Assembly: GCA_964506935.1 (NCBI GenBank)
Contig: CAZDOD010000087.1
Coordinates: forward strand, 1 to 11,656
Direction: 5' to 3'
From: CAZDOD01 sp964506935
Lineage (GTDB): Bacteria > Desulfobacterota > Zymogenia > Zymogenales > Zymogenaceae
Length of the DNA stretch: 11,656 bases
Part shown: positions 1 to 6,754 of the stretch, piece by piece
Numbering within the stretch: position 1 is the first letter of the stretch
How the letters are laid out: every line of letters starts with the position of its first letter
Notes under the pieces: model-generated
What the model was told of the DNA's origin: nothing
What the model saw: the letters and a program-made list of their open reading frames with translations, nothing else
Databases searched by the model: none
Made by a program: the position numbers and the translations under genes

Positions 1-917
1 CCCGCAACGATCTCAGAGGCGCTGGCGCTTCCACCGTTGACCAGTACCACCATGGGCATGTCGGGAAGCGTGCCTTCAAGATGTGCCGAAAATACCACAT
101 CGCCTGCCGGATCCCTTCCCTTTACAGAGACTATCACTCCCTCATCCAAGAATACGTCTGAAACCTCGACAGCCTTCGACAGAAGGCCTCCGGGGTCGTT
201 CCGCAAATCCAGAATAATCCCCTTCATATCGCCACCTGTCTTATCGACTATCTTATCAAGGTCATCTCGGAGGTCAGATGCCGTCCTCTCCTGAAATTCC
301 GTGATGCGTATATACACAACGTTATCATCATAGATTTCATATTTCACGCTCTCGATCTTTATGACATCCCGGACGATCGTGAAATTCTTCGGTTTTTTCC
401 ATCCCTCCCTCATGATCGCTATCGTGACCTTGGTCCCCTTTTTGCCGCGGAGTTTGCTAACCGCTTCATAAAGCGTGATCCCCTCGGTCGACTCACCGTC
501 TATCTCGACGATCTTATCGCCCTCTTTGAGGCCCGCTTCCCATCCGGGGGTGTCCTCTATAGGAGATATGATTGTAAGCTGATCATTGACGATGCTGATC
601 ACGATACCCAGACCACCGAAGCTCCCCCTCGTCTCAACCTGAAACTCCTTGAACTCCTCTGGCGTCAGAAAGGCGCTGTGTTCATCGAGGGTCTTTAGCA
701 TCCCTCTGATGGCACCGTAGATTATCTGTTGGGTGTCGACCTCCTCGACATAATTTTCCTTGATCAAGTTCAAGGCGTCGGTAAAGAGTTCCAGTTCCTT
801 GTAGATGTTGTCGGAAGAGGCCAGAACCTTATCCAATCCCTTCCCGACCGAAACCCCGACCAAAAAGATCAGGGTGAAAAGTATGACAAACTTTAACTTC
901 CATGCATTCTTTGTCAT
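1..917 (-). CDS. ctpA: S41 family C-terminal processing peptidase, CtpA type (3' end cut by window)
   Basis: This is a serine protease of the CtpA/Prc family, which trims or degrades periplasmic proteins from their C-termini and often controls cell-wall hydrolases. The visible 305 residues start at ATG 917, with GGAGGA a few bases upstream. Residues 8-25 form a hydrophobic signal or membrane anchor. Residues about 95-175 form a PDZ domain (GGLGIVIS, then SPIEDTPGWEAGLKEGDKI), and the protease core begins near 185, with ILDLRNDPGGLL at 235-246. The frame runs off the left edge at GGSASASEIVA (295-305), the family motif holding the nucleophilic serine; the catalytic lysine and the C-terminus lie outside. 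It follows envC by 123 bp and is probably the last gene of the ftsX-envC-ctpA group. Its leader contains RBS-complementary sequence (see findings). Family assignment is secure; the substrate is unknown. Confidence 0.95.
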   Translation of the reverse strand, partial: MTKNAWKLKFVILFTLIFLVGVSVGKGLDKVLASSDNIYKELELFTDALNLIKENYVEEVDTQQIIYGAIRGMLKTLDEHSAFLTPEEFKEFQVETRGSFGGLGIVISIVNDQLTIISPIEDTPGWEAGLKEGDKIVEIDGESTEGITLYEAVSKLRGKKGTKVTIAIMREGWKKPKNFTIVRDVIKIESVKYEIYDDNVVYIRITEFQERTASDLRDDLDKIVDKTGGDMKGIILDLRNDPGGLLSKAVEVSDVFLDEGVIVSVKGRDPAGDVVFSAHLEGTLPDMPMVVLVNGGSASASEIVA

Positions 918-969
918 ATATCCTCCTTTTTCTTCTTCCTCCCTTTGAAACCACAAAAAAGCAACTTCG

Positions 970-977
970 AAAGGAGG
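970..977 (-). promoter_or_regulatory. Anti-Shine-Dalgarno-like element in the ctpA leader
   Basis: Read on the minus strand this is CCTCCTTT, perfectly complementary over 8 bp to the ctpA ribosome binding site AAAGGAGG (929-922). The intervening loop would be 40 nt. The pairing would hide the RBS of ctpA in the transcript. The complementarity is seen directly; a regulatory role is inference, since a purine-rich RBS finds a pyrimidine partner fairly easily. Confidence 0.3.
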
Positions 978-990
978 TCTAGATAGCTTT

Positions 991-1008
991 GTGGAGAAAA
1001 ATCTCCAC
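991..1008 (-). repeat. Perfect 7-bp hairpin in the envC-ctpA intergenic region
   Basis: GTGGAGA and TCTCCAC form a perfect inverted repeat with a 4-nt loop, about 33 bp after the envC stop. On the minus strand it is followed by ACAAAGC rather than a T-run, so it does not look like a standard intrinsic terminator. It may stabilise the upstream mRNA end or mark a processing site. Confidence 0.5.
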
Positions 1009-1040
1009 TCACGTTATTTTCAATGACATTTTTTAAAAAC

Positions 1041-2234
1041 TCAATCTTTGGCCAACCATGTCTCCGGGTCGGTCGTATTTCCATGGTGCCTGATCTCAAA
1101 ATATAGACACGGTCCTTTGAGGGAGCCTGAGTCTCCCACCGTTCCTATCACCTCCTTGGCGACGACTTTATCCCCCACCTCTTTGAATATTTCTCTTGCG
1201 TGGGCGTATATCGTATAATAACTGTCGCCGTGATCAACAATAATCATATTGCCGTAGCCCTGAAAATAATCTACGTAGATCACCTCTCCCGCGAAAACCG
1301 CAAAAAACTTCGTCCCCTCCGGCGCCTTGATCTCAATACCCTTGTTGAATATCGGGTTCTTATACTTGGGGTCCTCCCCTTTGCCGTATTTCGTAATGAC
1401 GCTTCCCGCCGTCGGATATGGGAGCTTCCCCTTGAGGGCAAAAAAAGCCCCGCTGGCGGGAGGGGATGTGTGCCCCGTTGTCTTCTCCCTCTCTATCCTC
1501 TCTCTCTCCTCCCTCTCTTTTATGAGCTTTTCGATAAGGGCCGTGAGCCTCCCTTTTGCCTCCTCGAGCTCACCCAGTGCCGCCTCGTATGACGACCTTT
1601 TACCCTTCACATCGTCTAGGTACTTTTTCCGCTTGACCTTTTCCTTTTCTATCTGAAGCTTTTTTCTGGCAACACCCTCTTTTAACAGCGAAAGCTCGCT
1701 CTTTTTCTTTTTCAGTTCACCGAGATTATTTGAAAGCGCCGAAACGTTCGTCTTGTAAGATATAAAGAGTTCCCTATCCGACTCTATTATAACGGACAGA
1801 TATTTCCCCCTCCTCTTGATATCGGAATAGTTCTCTGCAGAAAATAGGACGGGGGCATACCCCGCCCCCCCCAGCTTATAGAGTGCCACAAGCCTCTTTT
1901 CTATCAAAATGCTCATATCTTCAATCATTACCTCGAGCTCTTTTATCTTTGCATCGAGGGCCTTTATTTCGGAGTCGGTATTATCTATCTCATAGATTAA
2001 TATCTTAAGTTCCTTCTCATTATCTCCCAATTGGAGATCAATACCGGAGAGTTCGCCGAGGATCGTTTTTTCTGCCTTCTTCGTCTCCTCTATCTTCCTC
2101 TTTTCCTCGTCGATCTTCTTCTTAATCCCGCTCAGCTCATTCTGCTTGTCCTTGATCTCCTGCGAAAGAACAAAGGAAGGGAAAAACGAGAAAAACAGTG
2201 CAAATAATACGGCAACCCTTATGGCTCTTCGCAT
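1041..2234 (-). CDS. envC: EnvC-like murein hydrolase activator (coiled coil plus degenerate LytM/M23 domain)
   Basis: This is a periplasmic partner of FtsEX. In the characterised system EnvC is held by the FtsX extracellular domain and activates N-acetylmuramoyl-L-alanine amidases at the septum. The 397-residue protein has a signal peptide (1-24), a long Lys/Glu-rich coiled coil in two parts (about 25-115 and 150-250), a short Thr/Pro linker, and a C-terminal LytM domain (about 270-397). The zinc site is lost: the usual HxxxD is N297-KGI-E301 and the usual HxHFE is C376-L-Y378-F-E. Only H345 remains of the catalytic set. E. coli EnvC shows the same LYFEIR...NPQPWL type of ending, matched here by LYFEIR and DPETWLAKD. 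So it is an activator, not an enzyme. It starts 3 bp after ftsX with AAGG upstream of the ATG and is probably translationally coupled to it. No amidase gene is in the window. Confidence 0.93.
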   Translation of the reverse strand: MRRAIRVAVLFALFFSFFPSFVLSQEIKDKQNELSGIKKKIDEEKRKIEETKKAEKTILGELSGIDLQLGDNEKELKILIYEIDNTDSEIKALDAKIKELEVMIEDMSILIEKRLVALYKLGGAGYAPVLFSAENYSDIKRRGKYLSVIIESDRELFISYKTNVSALSNNLGELKKKKSELSLLKEGVARKKLQIEKEKVKRKKYLDDVKGKRSSYEAALGELEEAKGRLTALIEKLIKEREERERIEREKTTGHTSPPASGAFFALKGKLPYPTAGSVITKYGKGEDPKYKNPIFNKGIEIKAPEGTKFFAVFAGEVIYVDYFQGYGNMIIVDHGDSYYTIYAHAREIFKEVGDKVVAKEVIGTVGDSGSLKGPCLYFEIRHHGNTTDPETWLAKD

Positions 2235-2237
2235 TAG

Positions 2238-3137
2238 CTATACCTTAAGCATCCTCCCCAGAGAGATGAGACTCCCGAAGATCCCGAGGCCGACTCCTCC
2301 CGCTATGATGTATGCCAAGACCAGAGGATCAAAAAACTTTATCTCGATGGCGCCGAAAAAAAGGCCCATTTCCTGATAGTAGTTTTCCATAAATACCCTG
2401 AATAAGCCGTAGAGTGCGCCCACCGCAATCACTGATCCCAAAAGACCCTGAATCATACCTTCTATGATCAGCGGTATCTTGACAAAGAGGTTTGTCGCCC
2501 CCACGAGCTTCATTATCTCTATTTCCTCTTTCCTCGCATAGATAACCAATTTTATCGTGTTCGCTATAATCGCTATTACCGCCATCGACAGCACAGCCCC
2601 AATTACCACCCCACCCACCTTTACGAACTTTATCAGCTCGTAGAACCTAGTGAGCCACTCCTGTGCATATACCACGTCATCGACGCCGTTTAGCCTCTCA
2701 ATCTTTTTTGCCACGAGGGCCACGTCCTCCGGCGTCCTGAACCTCTCTTTGAGCATAACCTCAAATGAAGCCGGAAGCGGATTATCCGAAAGCCCCTCCA
2801 GGACATCCCCCTGACCGCTGAAGGTCTCCCTGAGATACTGAAGGGCCTCCTCCCTCGAAACGTAATCAACGCCCTCCACCTCTTTAATATCACCGATGTC
2901 CTTCAGCAATCCGTCTTTTGCCTCGTCCGAAAGGAAGTCAGCGAGATAAGCGGTTATGTGGACATCCTCTCCGAAGCTTGTCAGTATATCGTTGAGATTG
3001 ATATACAGGAGTAGATATGCCGAAAAGACAAAGAGGGCTATAGATATCGTCACCACCGAAAGGAAGCTGACCAAAGGGTAGGCCCTGATATTTGAAAAGG
3101 CCTTTCTGATGAAGTAAGAAAGCCTGATTATGATCAT
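2238..3137 (-). CDS. ftsX: Cell division protein FtsX (membrane subunit of FtsEX)
   Basis: FtsX is the inner-membrane half of the FtsEX complex. It couples ATP hydrolysis by FtsE to a conformational change that switches on periplasmic cell-wall hydrolysis through EnvC. The protein has 299 residues, a normal length. Four membrane segments are visible at about 22-46, 173-196, 221-246 and 271-293. The extracytoplasmic domain between the first two (about 47-170) is the part that binds EnvC in known systems. The cytoplasmic stretch RKEEIEIMKLVGAT (202-215) is typical of the family. The start is fixed: a TGA stop lies in frame immediately upstream of ATG 3137, and GAGG sits 10 bp before it. Oddly, it is separated from ftsE by 246 bp instead of overlapping it. 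envC follows after 3 bp. Confidence 0.96.
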   Translation of the reverse strand: MIIIRLSYFIRKAFSNIRAYPLVSFLSVVTISIALFVFSAYLLLYINLNDILTSFGEDVHITAYLADFLSDEAKDGLLKDIGDIKEVEGVDYVSREEALQYLRETFSGQGDVLEGLSDNPLPASFEVMLKERFRTPEDVALVAKKIERLNGVDDVVYAQEWLTRFYELIKFVKVGGVVIGAVLSMAVIAIIANTIKLVIYARKEEIEIMKLVGATNLFVKIPLIIEGMIQGLLGSVIAVGALYGLFRVFMENYYQEMGLFFGAIEIKFFDPLVLAYIIAGGVGLGIFGSLISLGRMLKV

Positions 3138-3208
3138 TCAGTTTTTTCCTCTGTTCGGGGAGACCCTGATCTCAGATCTTAATGACTCCTCTTTCGGTCC
3201 TGCCTACT

Positions 3209-3214
3209 ATTATA
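3209..3214 (-). promoter_or_regulatory. Possible -10 element for a separate ftsX promoter
   Basis: A perfect TATAAT occurs on the minus strand about 70 bp upstream of the ftsX ATG, within the unusual ftsE-ftsX gap. I find no convincing -35 at 16-18 bp spacing, so this is weak. It matters because the gap also holds a terminator-like hairpin, and ftsX-envC-ctpA would then need their own start. Confidence 0.25.
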
Positions 3215-3357
3215 TCTCTTTTTTTATGAGAACTCTACATATCTCCTAAAAAAGCCGCATCTTTTAGACACTTTCAGAGGGCAAAATGGATGTCAGTCGG
3301 TAATTTTTCGCATTTTTCGACTTCCGAAACAGATACTTTAAAGTGCTCTAAATAAAG

Positions 3358-3382
3358 AAATGCCAAAGATAAGGAGGCATTT
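3358..3382. terminator. Terminator-like hairpin just after ftsE
   Basis: AAATGCC (3358-3364) and GGCATTT (3376-3382) form a perfect 7-bp stem with an 11-nt loop, starting one base past the ftsE stop codon. On the minus strand it is followed by CTTTATTT, a modest U-rich tail. On the plus strand the stem runs into a T-run. It could attenuate transcription from ftsE into ftsX. Confidence 0.45.
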
Positions 3383-3383
3383 T

Positions 3384-4046
3384 TTAAGAGGAGATCCTTC
3401 CCCGATTCAGAGACACCACCCTCTTATGAAACCGTTCCACGATATCCTTATTGTGGGTTGCCATTACTACGGTGGCCCCCCTTTTGTGTATGTAGTCCAA
3501 GAGCTTTATAATATCGAGGGTCAACTCCGAATCGAGGTTTCCCGTGGGCTCGTCGGCGAGGAGAATCGGAGGCTCGTTGACTACAGACCTCGCTATTGCG
3601 ACCCTCTGCTGCTCTCCTCCGGAAAGTTCGAGCGGATAGGAATCAAACTTGCCTTCAAGTCCCACAAACTTGAGCACTCTTTTGACCCTCCTCTTTATCT
3701 CCCTTCTCGGCATACCCAATACCTCAAGGGGAAAGGAGACATTATCACCGACGGTCAGCGTGTTCAATAGCTTGAAGTCCTGAAATACAACTCCCACGGC
3801 CCTGCGGAGATGGGGCACTTTCCTCTTTTTTAGCGTCCCCACATTAACCCCGTTTATCAGGACTTGACCTTTGGTGGCTTTCTCAGCCAAATACAGGAGC
3901 CTTAGAAGAGTGGTCTTCCCCGCCCCGCTCGGGCCGGTTATGAAGAGGAACTCCCCCTCAGAGATCTTGAGGTTGATGTCCGAAAGGGCGTCCTGTCCGG
4001 TCCCGTAGCTCTTATATACGTGATACAGATTTATCATATCGTCCAA
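3384..4046 (-). CDS. ftsE: Cell division ATP-binding protein FtsE
   Basis: FtsE is the cytoplasmic ABC ATPase of FtsEX, powering EnvC activation at the division site. The 220-residue protein is full length. Motifs are intact: Walker A GPSGAGKTT (38-46), Q-loop glutamine 89 in VVFQD, ABC signature LSGGEQQ (141-147), Walker B ILLADEP (161-167), D-loop NLD and switch histidine 198 in ATHN. The start is a choice: TTG 4046 has GGAGG (4058-4054) at 7 nt, whereas ATG 4037 gives the more usual FtsE N-terminus (MINLYHVYKSYG) but leaves the RBS 16 nt away. I favour TTG. A rho-independent terminator hairpin ends only about 15 bp before this RBS, and a second hairpin follows the stop codon. Both are unusual for an ftsEX operon. 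Confidence 0.96.
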   Translation of the reverse strand: MDDMINLYHVYKSYGTGQDALSDINLKISEGEFLFITGPSGAGKTTLLRLLYLAEKATKGQVLINGVNVGTLKKRKVPHLRRAVGVVFQDFKLLNTLTVGDNVSFPLEVLGMPRREIKRRVKRVLKFVGLEGKFDSYPLELSGGEQQRVAIARSVVNEPPILLADEPTGNLDSELTLDIIKLLDYIHKRGATVVMATHNKDIVERFHKRVVSLNRGRISS

Positions 4047-4073
4047 ACAGACACCTCCTCCCCTCCGCCCGAT

Positions 4074-4125
4074 AAAAAAAAATCATTATCCGAAGATTTT
4101 TTAAAAACTTCTCCGGAAATGATTT
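4074..4125 (-). terminator. Rho-independent terminator after the MIPGFNHNIRYK gene, just upstream of ftsE
   Basis: On the minus strand AAATCATT pairs with AATGATTT (4125-4118 with 4087-4080). Inner pairings are CCG/CGG and GAAG/CTTC around an AT-rich loop, followed by nine Ts (4082-4074). The stem and T-tract make a convincing intrinsic terminator for the gene ending at 4138. The structure is nearly symmetrical and could also stop plus-strand transcription. The ftsE RBS lies only about 15 bp further on, so this may act as an attenuator for the division genes. Confidence 0.75.
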
Positions 4126-4137
4126 TTCGCCCCCTCA

Positions 4138-4524
4138 TTAATCCTCAGAGCCTGAATCCTCCGCCGCCAGATAATCCAAAATGACCTCATCGAGGGACTT
4201 TTCGGAAATCACACTCTCCCCAAAGACCATCTCCTTACCTTCGGGGACGCCCTCCACACCGGGTTTCTCCTTTACCTCATCGAAAACGCCGTTTTTCAGA
4301 TCGAGGAGCATCATCTTATGTTGCTCCTTCATGATCTCTTTTACTACCTCTTCCATCTTATCCGATTTTACGATGTCGGAGTAGCTGGTGCGCTTTGATG
4401 CCAAAATAGTTCCACCCCTGTAAAGGAGCGTGGTGACTACGGGATTTTCGGTGCCACTGTCCTCAGTCTGTATGTGGTAAAGCACATCCTTGTATCGGAT
4501 ATTGTGATTAAATCCCGGTATCAT
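4138..4524 (-). CDS. Conserved small protein of unknown function (MIPGFNHNIRYK type)
   Basis: This 128-residue cytoplasmic protein has no signal peptide or membrane segment. I recognise the N-terminal pattern (MIPGFNHNIRYKD, then HIQTEDSG, later ILASKRTSY and MKEQHK at 65-70) from small conserved hypothetical proteins of deltaproteobacterial and myxobacterial genomes. I know no demonstrated function. The first 45 residues look like a compact beta-rich unit, residues 50-75 an amphipathic helix, and the tail (85-128) is acidic with a degenerate middle. It starts at ATG 4524 with GAGGG about 10 nt upstream. It has its own strong promoter (4611-4639) directly after ruvB and its own terminator before ftsE. 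It may therefore be an independent unit or the first gene of the division operon with partial read-through. Confidence 0.85.
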   Translation of the reverse strand: MIPGFNHNIRYKDVLYHIQTEDSGTENPVVTTLLYRGGTILASKRTSYSDIVKSDKMEEVVKEIMKEQHKMMLLDLKNGVFDEVKEKPGVEGVPEGKEMVFGESVISEKSLDEVILDYLAAEDSGSED

Positions 4525-4543
4525 GATACTCAGTCCCTCACAA

Positions 4544-4560
4544 GGATAAGAGGATTATCC
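4544..4560 (-). repeat. Small hairpin in the 5' leader of the MIPGFNHNIRYK gene
   Basis: GGATAA and TTATCC form a perfect 6-bp stem around a 5-nt loop, between the promoter at 4611-4639 and the ATG at 4524. It lies close upstream of the GAGGG ribosome binding site. A role in translation or mRNA stability is possible but unproven. Confidence 0.4.
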
Positions 4561-4610
4561 CCAAATTCCGAAAAACGATGCTCCCAGGCACTAAATATTT
4601 ACATACTATT

Positions 4611-4639
4611 TTTATAGCAAACCGTAAAAACATTTGCAA
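4611..4639 (-). promoter_or_regulatory. Sigma70-type promoter with extended -10, upstream of the MIPGFNHNIRYK gene
   Basis: On the minus strand: TTGCAA (-35, 4639-4634), 17-bp spacer, TATAAA (-10, 4616-4611), with TGC immediately before the -10 forming an extended -10. A start near 4604 would give a leader of about 80 nt. It lies just beyond the ruvB stop codon, so the gene at 4138-4524, and perhaps ftsE beyond it, can be expressed apart from ruvCAB. Confidence 0.65.
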
Positions 4640-4645
4640 GCTATT

Positions 4646-5665
4646 TTATTCAAACAGGGTTTTCTGCCGATCCCTTTTGGCTCTCTTGAAATGTTCATAG
4701 GCAACCCTCGTCGCTATTCTCCCCCTCGATGTCCTGTCGAGATAACCCTCCTGTATCAGATACGGCTCATAGAGATCTTCGATTGTATCCTTCTCTTCAC
4801 TTATGGCGGCAGAAAGCGTTTCTATACCAACCGGTCCCCCGTCGAATTTATCTATTATGGTGAGGAGTAGTTTCCTGTCCATCTCGTCGAATCCCGCCTC
4901 ATCGACATTTAACATGGTAAGGGCATCCTTGGCTACCACTCCTGTGATAACGCCCTCGGCCTTGACCTCGGCGTAATCCCTGACCCTCCTAAGGAGTCGA
5001 TTCGCCACCCTTGGGGTTCCCCTCGACCGGGAGGCTATCTCCCACGCCCCGTCGGACTCGATTTTGATCCCCAAGATCCTAGCCGATCGCACACATATCT
5101 TGACGAGGTCGTCACTCGTGTAATAGTCGAGGCGGGCGACCACGCCGAACCTGTCCCTAAGGGGCGATGTGATCAGGCCTGCCCTCGTTGTGGCCCCCAC
5201 AAGCGTGAAGTGTTTGAGTCCCAACTTTATGCTCCTCGCACTCGGCCCCTGCCCTATGATGAGATCGAGCTGGAAGTCCTCCATCGCGGGATAGAGGATC
5301 TCCTCGACAACAGGGCTCAGCCTGTGGATCTCGTCTATGAAGAGGATTTCGTTATTCTCTATATTTGTGAGGATTGCAGCTAGATCGCCCGGACGCTCTA
5401 TGACGGGGCCAGAGGTCGCCTTGATCCCCACACCCAGTTCGCCCGATATGACGTAGGCGAGGGTGGTTTTGCCCAACCCCGGAGGGCCGTAAAGTAACAC
5501 GTGGTCCAGCGCCTCGCCCCGCTTCTTTGCGGCCTCTATGAATATCTCGAGATTCTCCTTGAGCTTTGCCTGACCGACAAATTCGCCGAACTTCTTCGGC
5601 CTCAGACCCTCTTCATACTTCAGATCGTCATCGTCAGGCGTCGGACTGCTTATGCGAACATCCAT
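4646..5665 (-). CDS. ruvB: Holliday junction branch migration ATPase RuvB
   Basis: RuvB is the AAA+ motor that, with RuvA, drives branch migration of Holliday junctions in recombinational repair. The 339 residues match the family length. Visible are the N-terminal LRPKKFGEFVGQ, Walker A GPPGLGKTT (60-68), Walker B LFIDEIH (108-114), sensor-1 GATTRAG (157-163), the arginine-finger region SPLRDRFG (167-174), and a C-terminal winged helix ending RTSRGRIATRVAYEHF. ATG 5665 lies 3 bp after the ruvA stop with only a weak AAGGG upstream, which suggests translational coupling. It is the last gene of the yebC-ruvCAB operon. No hairpin terminator is obvious right after it; a new promoter follows instead. 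Confidence 0.98.
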   Translation of the reverse strand: MDVRISSPTPDDDDLKYEEGLRPKKFGEFVGQAKLKENLEIFIEAAKKRGEALDHVLLYGPPGLGKTTLAYVISGELGVGIKATSGPVIERPGDLAAILTNIENNEILFIDEIHRLSPVVEEILYPAMEDFQLDLIIGQGPSARSIKLGLKHFTLVGATTRAGLITSPLRDRFGVVARLDYYTSDDLVKICVRSARILGIKIESDGAWEIASRSRGTPRVANRLLRRVRDYAEVKAEGVITGVVAKDALTMLNVDEAGFDEMDRKLLLTIIDKFDGGPVGIETLSAAISEEKDTIEDLYEPYLIQEGYLDRTSRGRIATRVAYEHFKRAKRDRQKTLFE

Positions 5666-5668
5666 ATT

Positions 5669-6268
5669 TTACGTCATACCCTTTCCGAGAATTTTTAGGG
5701 AGCCTTTCAATATCTCACCGATATCCTTTTCGCCTGATGTCATTGCCTCCCTTACCGCCTTTTCGGCGGTACTCCTCGTGTAACCCAGATTTACAAGGGC
5801 ATCGATAATATCAGATACGACGAGACCGTCTCTGTCGGTCTTAGAGATCCCCTCCTTTTTTGCCCTCTTTTCAAACTTCTCTCTAAGGTCCATCGGGATC
5901 CTCTCGGCGGCCTTCTTACCGACGCCGGGAATAGATCTCAGCCTTATTGTATCCCCCTGAAGGACCGCATTCTTTAACTCGGCCGGAGAGATACCCGAAA
6001 GGATCGCCGTTGCGATCTTCGTCCCTATCCCCGAAACTCCAATCAGGTCAACAAATAACTCCCTCTCCTCCTCGGTCAAAAAACCGTAGAGGCTGATCTC
6101 GTTCTCCCTTACGTGTGTATATATCAAAAGGTTAACGGTCTCGGAGTCGTCCGGAAGCATATAGTAGGTCGAGAGGGGCAGAAACACATGATAACCGACC
6201 CCCCCCACGTCGACCACGACCGAATTTAGCGATTTCTTGATTATCTTCCCTGAGAGCGAGGCTATCAT
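5669..6268 (-). CDS. ruvA: Holliday junction DNA-binding protein RuvA
   Basis: RuvA binds the four-way junction as a tetramer and loads RuvB. The protein has 199 residues from ATG 6268, which overlaps the ruvC stop in ATGA; a longer in-frame extension upstream is not used because MIASLSGKI is the usual RuvA start. Domains in order are the OB fold (1-64, with VGGVGYHV), two helix-hairpin-helix motifs (GVSGIGTKIA around 77-86 and IPGVGKKAAERI around 113-124), a flexible linker (about 135-148), and the C-terminal three-helix domain that contacts RuvB (150-199). In the acidic pin the first residue is kept (E55) and the second is N56 where E. coli has Asp. Function is confidently assigned by sequence and by its place between ruvC and ruvB. 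Confidence 0.97.
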   Translation of the reverse strand: MIASLSGKIIKKSLNSVVVDVGGVGYHVFLPLSTYYMLPDDSETVNLLIYTHVRENEISLYGFLTEEERELFVDLIGVSGIGTKIATAILSGISPAELKNAVLQGDTIRLRSIPGVGKKAAERIPMDLREKFEKRAKKEGISKTDRDGLVVSDIIDALVNLGYTRSTAEKAVREAMTSGEKDIGEILKGSLKILGKGMT

Positions 6269-6753
6269 AAGCCCTCCAGGGTCTTTGTAGATCCAAATGT
6301 GTGAATATGACAGAGCGCCACCGCCAGGGCGTCGCACATATGATTTCCGCTATCGTCCGAGAGGCAAAATAGCCTCTTTATCATCGCCTCGACCTGCCCC
6401 TTTTCCGCGCCGCCGTATCCCGTCGCCGCCGACTTTACCTCCCTCGGTGAGTATTCATAGATGGGTATCTTGGCCCTCGCCGATGCCAGAAAGATAATAC
6501 CGCGGGCATGTCCAAGCTTTATTACGCTCATTGCGTTTTTTGCATAGAAAAGCCCCTCGGCCGCCACGGCGTCGGGTGAAGTTTTACCAATCACATCCTC
6601 TATACGTCTGAAAATCAGATCCAGCTTTTCAGCCATCGTGAGGCCGAGGTCGGGCTTTATCTCGCCCGCCGTTATAACCGATGGCGATTTATCACCACTT
6701 ACCACACCGTAACCGGTTACGGTTATCCCTGGATCTACTCCTAAGACCCTCAC
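6265..6753 (-). CDS. ruvC: Crossover junction endodeoxyribonuclease RuvC
   Basis: RuvC is the Holliday junction resolvase that cuts branches after RuvAB migration. I take GTG 6753 as the start: it gives the standard N-terminus VRVLGVDPG and lies one base after the yebC stop. Upstream residues in this frame do not look like RuvC. The 162-residue length is normal. Metal-ligand positions align with E. coli numbering without shift: D7, E66, then H138 and D141 in NHMCDALAVALCH. E. coli has Asp at 138, while a histidine there is known from the Thermus type, so the enzyme is probably active. The stop overlaps the ruvA ATG by 4 bp, implying coupled translation. Confidence 0.96.
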   Translation of the reverse strand: MRVLGVDPGITVTGYGVVSGDKSPSVITAGEIKPDLGLTMAEKLDLIFRRIEDVIGKTSPDAVAAEGLFYAKNAMSVIKLGHARGIIFLASARAKIPIYEYSPREVKSAATGYGGAEKGQVEAMIKRLFCLSDDSGNHMCDALAVALCHIHTFGSTKTLEGL

Positions 6754-6754
6754 C

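Noticed and set aside
914..1099. Minus-strand open frame spanning the envC end and the ctpA leader
   Set aside because: It overlaps the envC C-terminus in another frame, has no RBS, and reads as low-complexity at its end (KGRKKKK).
1200..1656. Two overlapping plus-strand open frames inside envC
   Set aside because: They are antisense to the coiled-coil and LytM coding region; compositional shadows of the Lys/Glu-rich coding strand.
3241..3275. Stem-like AAAAG...CTTTT and a start-stop ATGTAG after AGGAG in the ftsE-ftsX gap
   Set aside because: The stem arms differ in length and the minimal reading frame has an unsuitable spacing; both are likely chance in AT-rich sequence.
3360..3770. Open frame of 136 codons on the plus strand across ftsE
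   Set aside because: It lies antisense to the complete ftsE gene with all ABC motifs; it has no RBS and no recognisable protein features.
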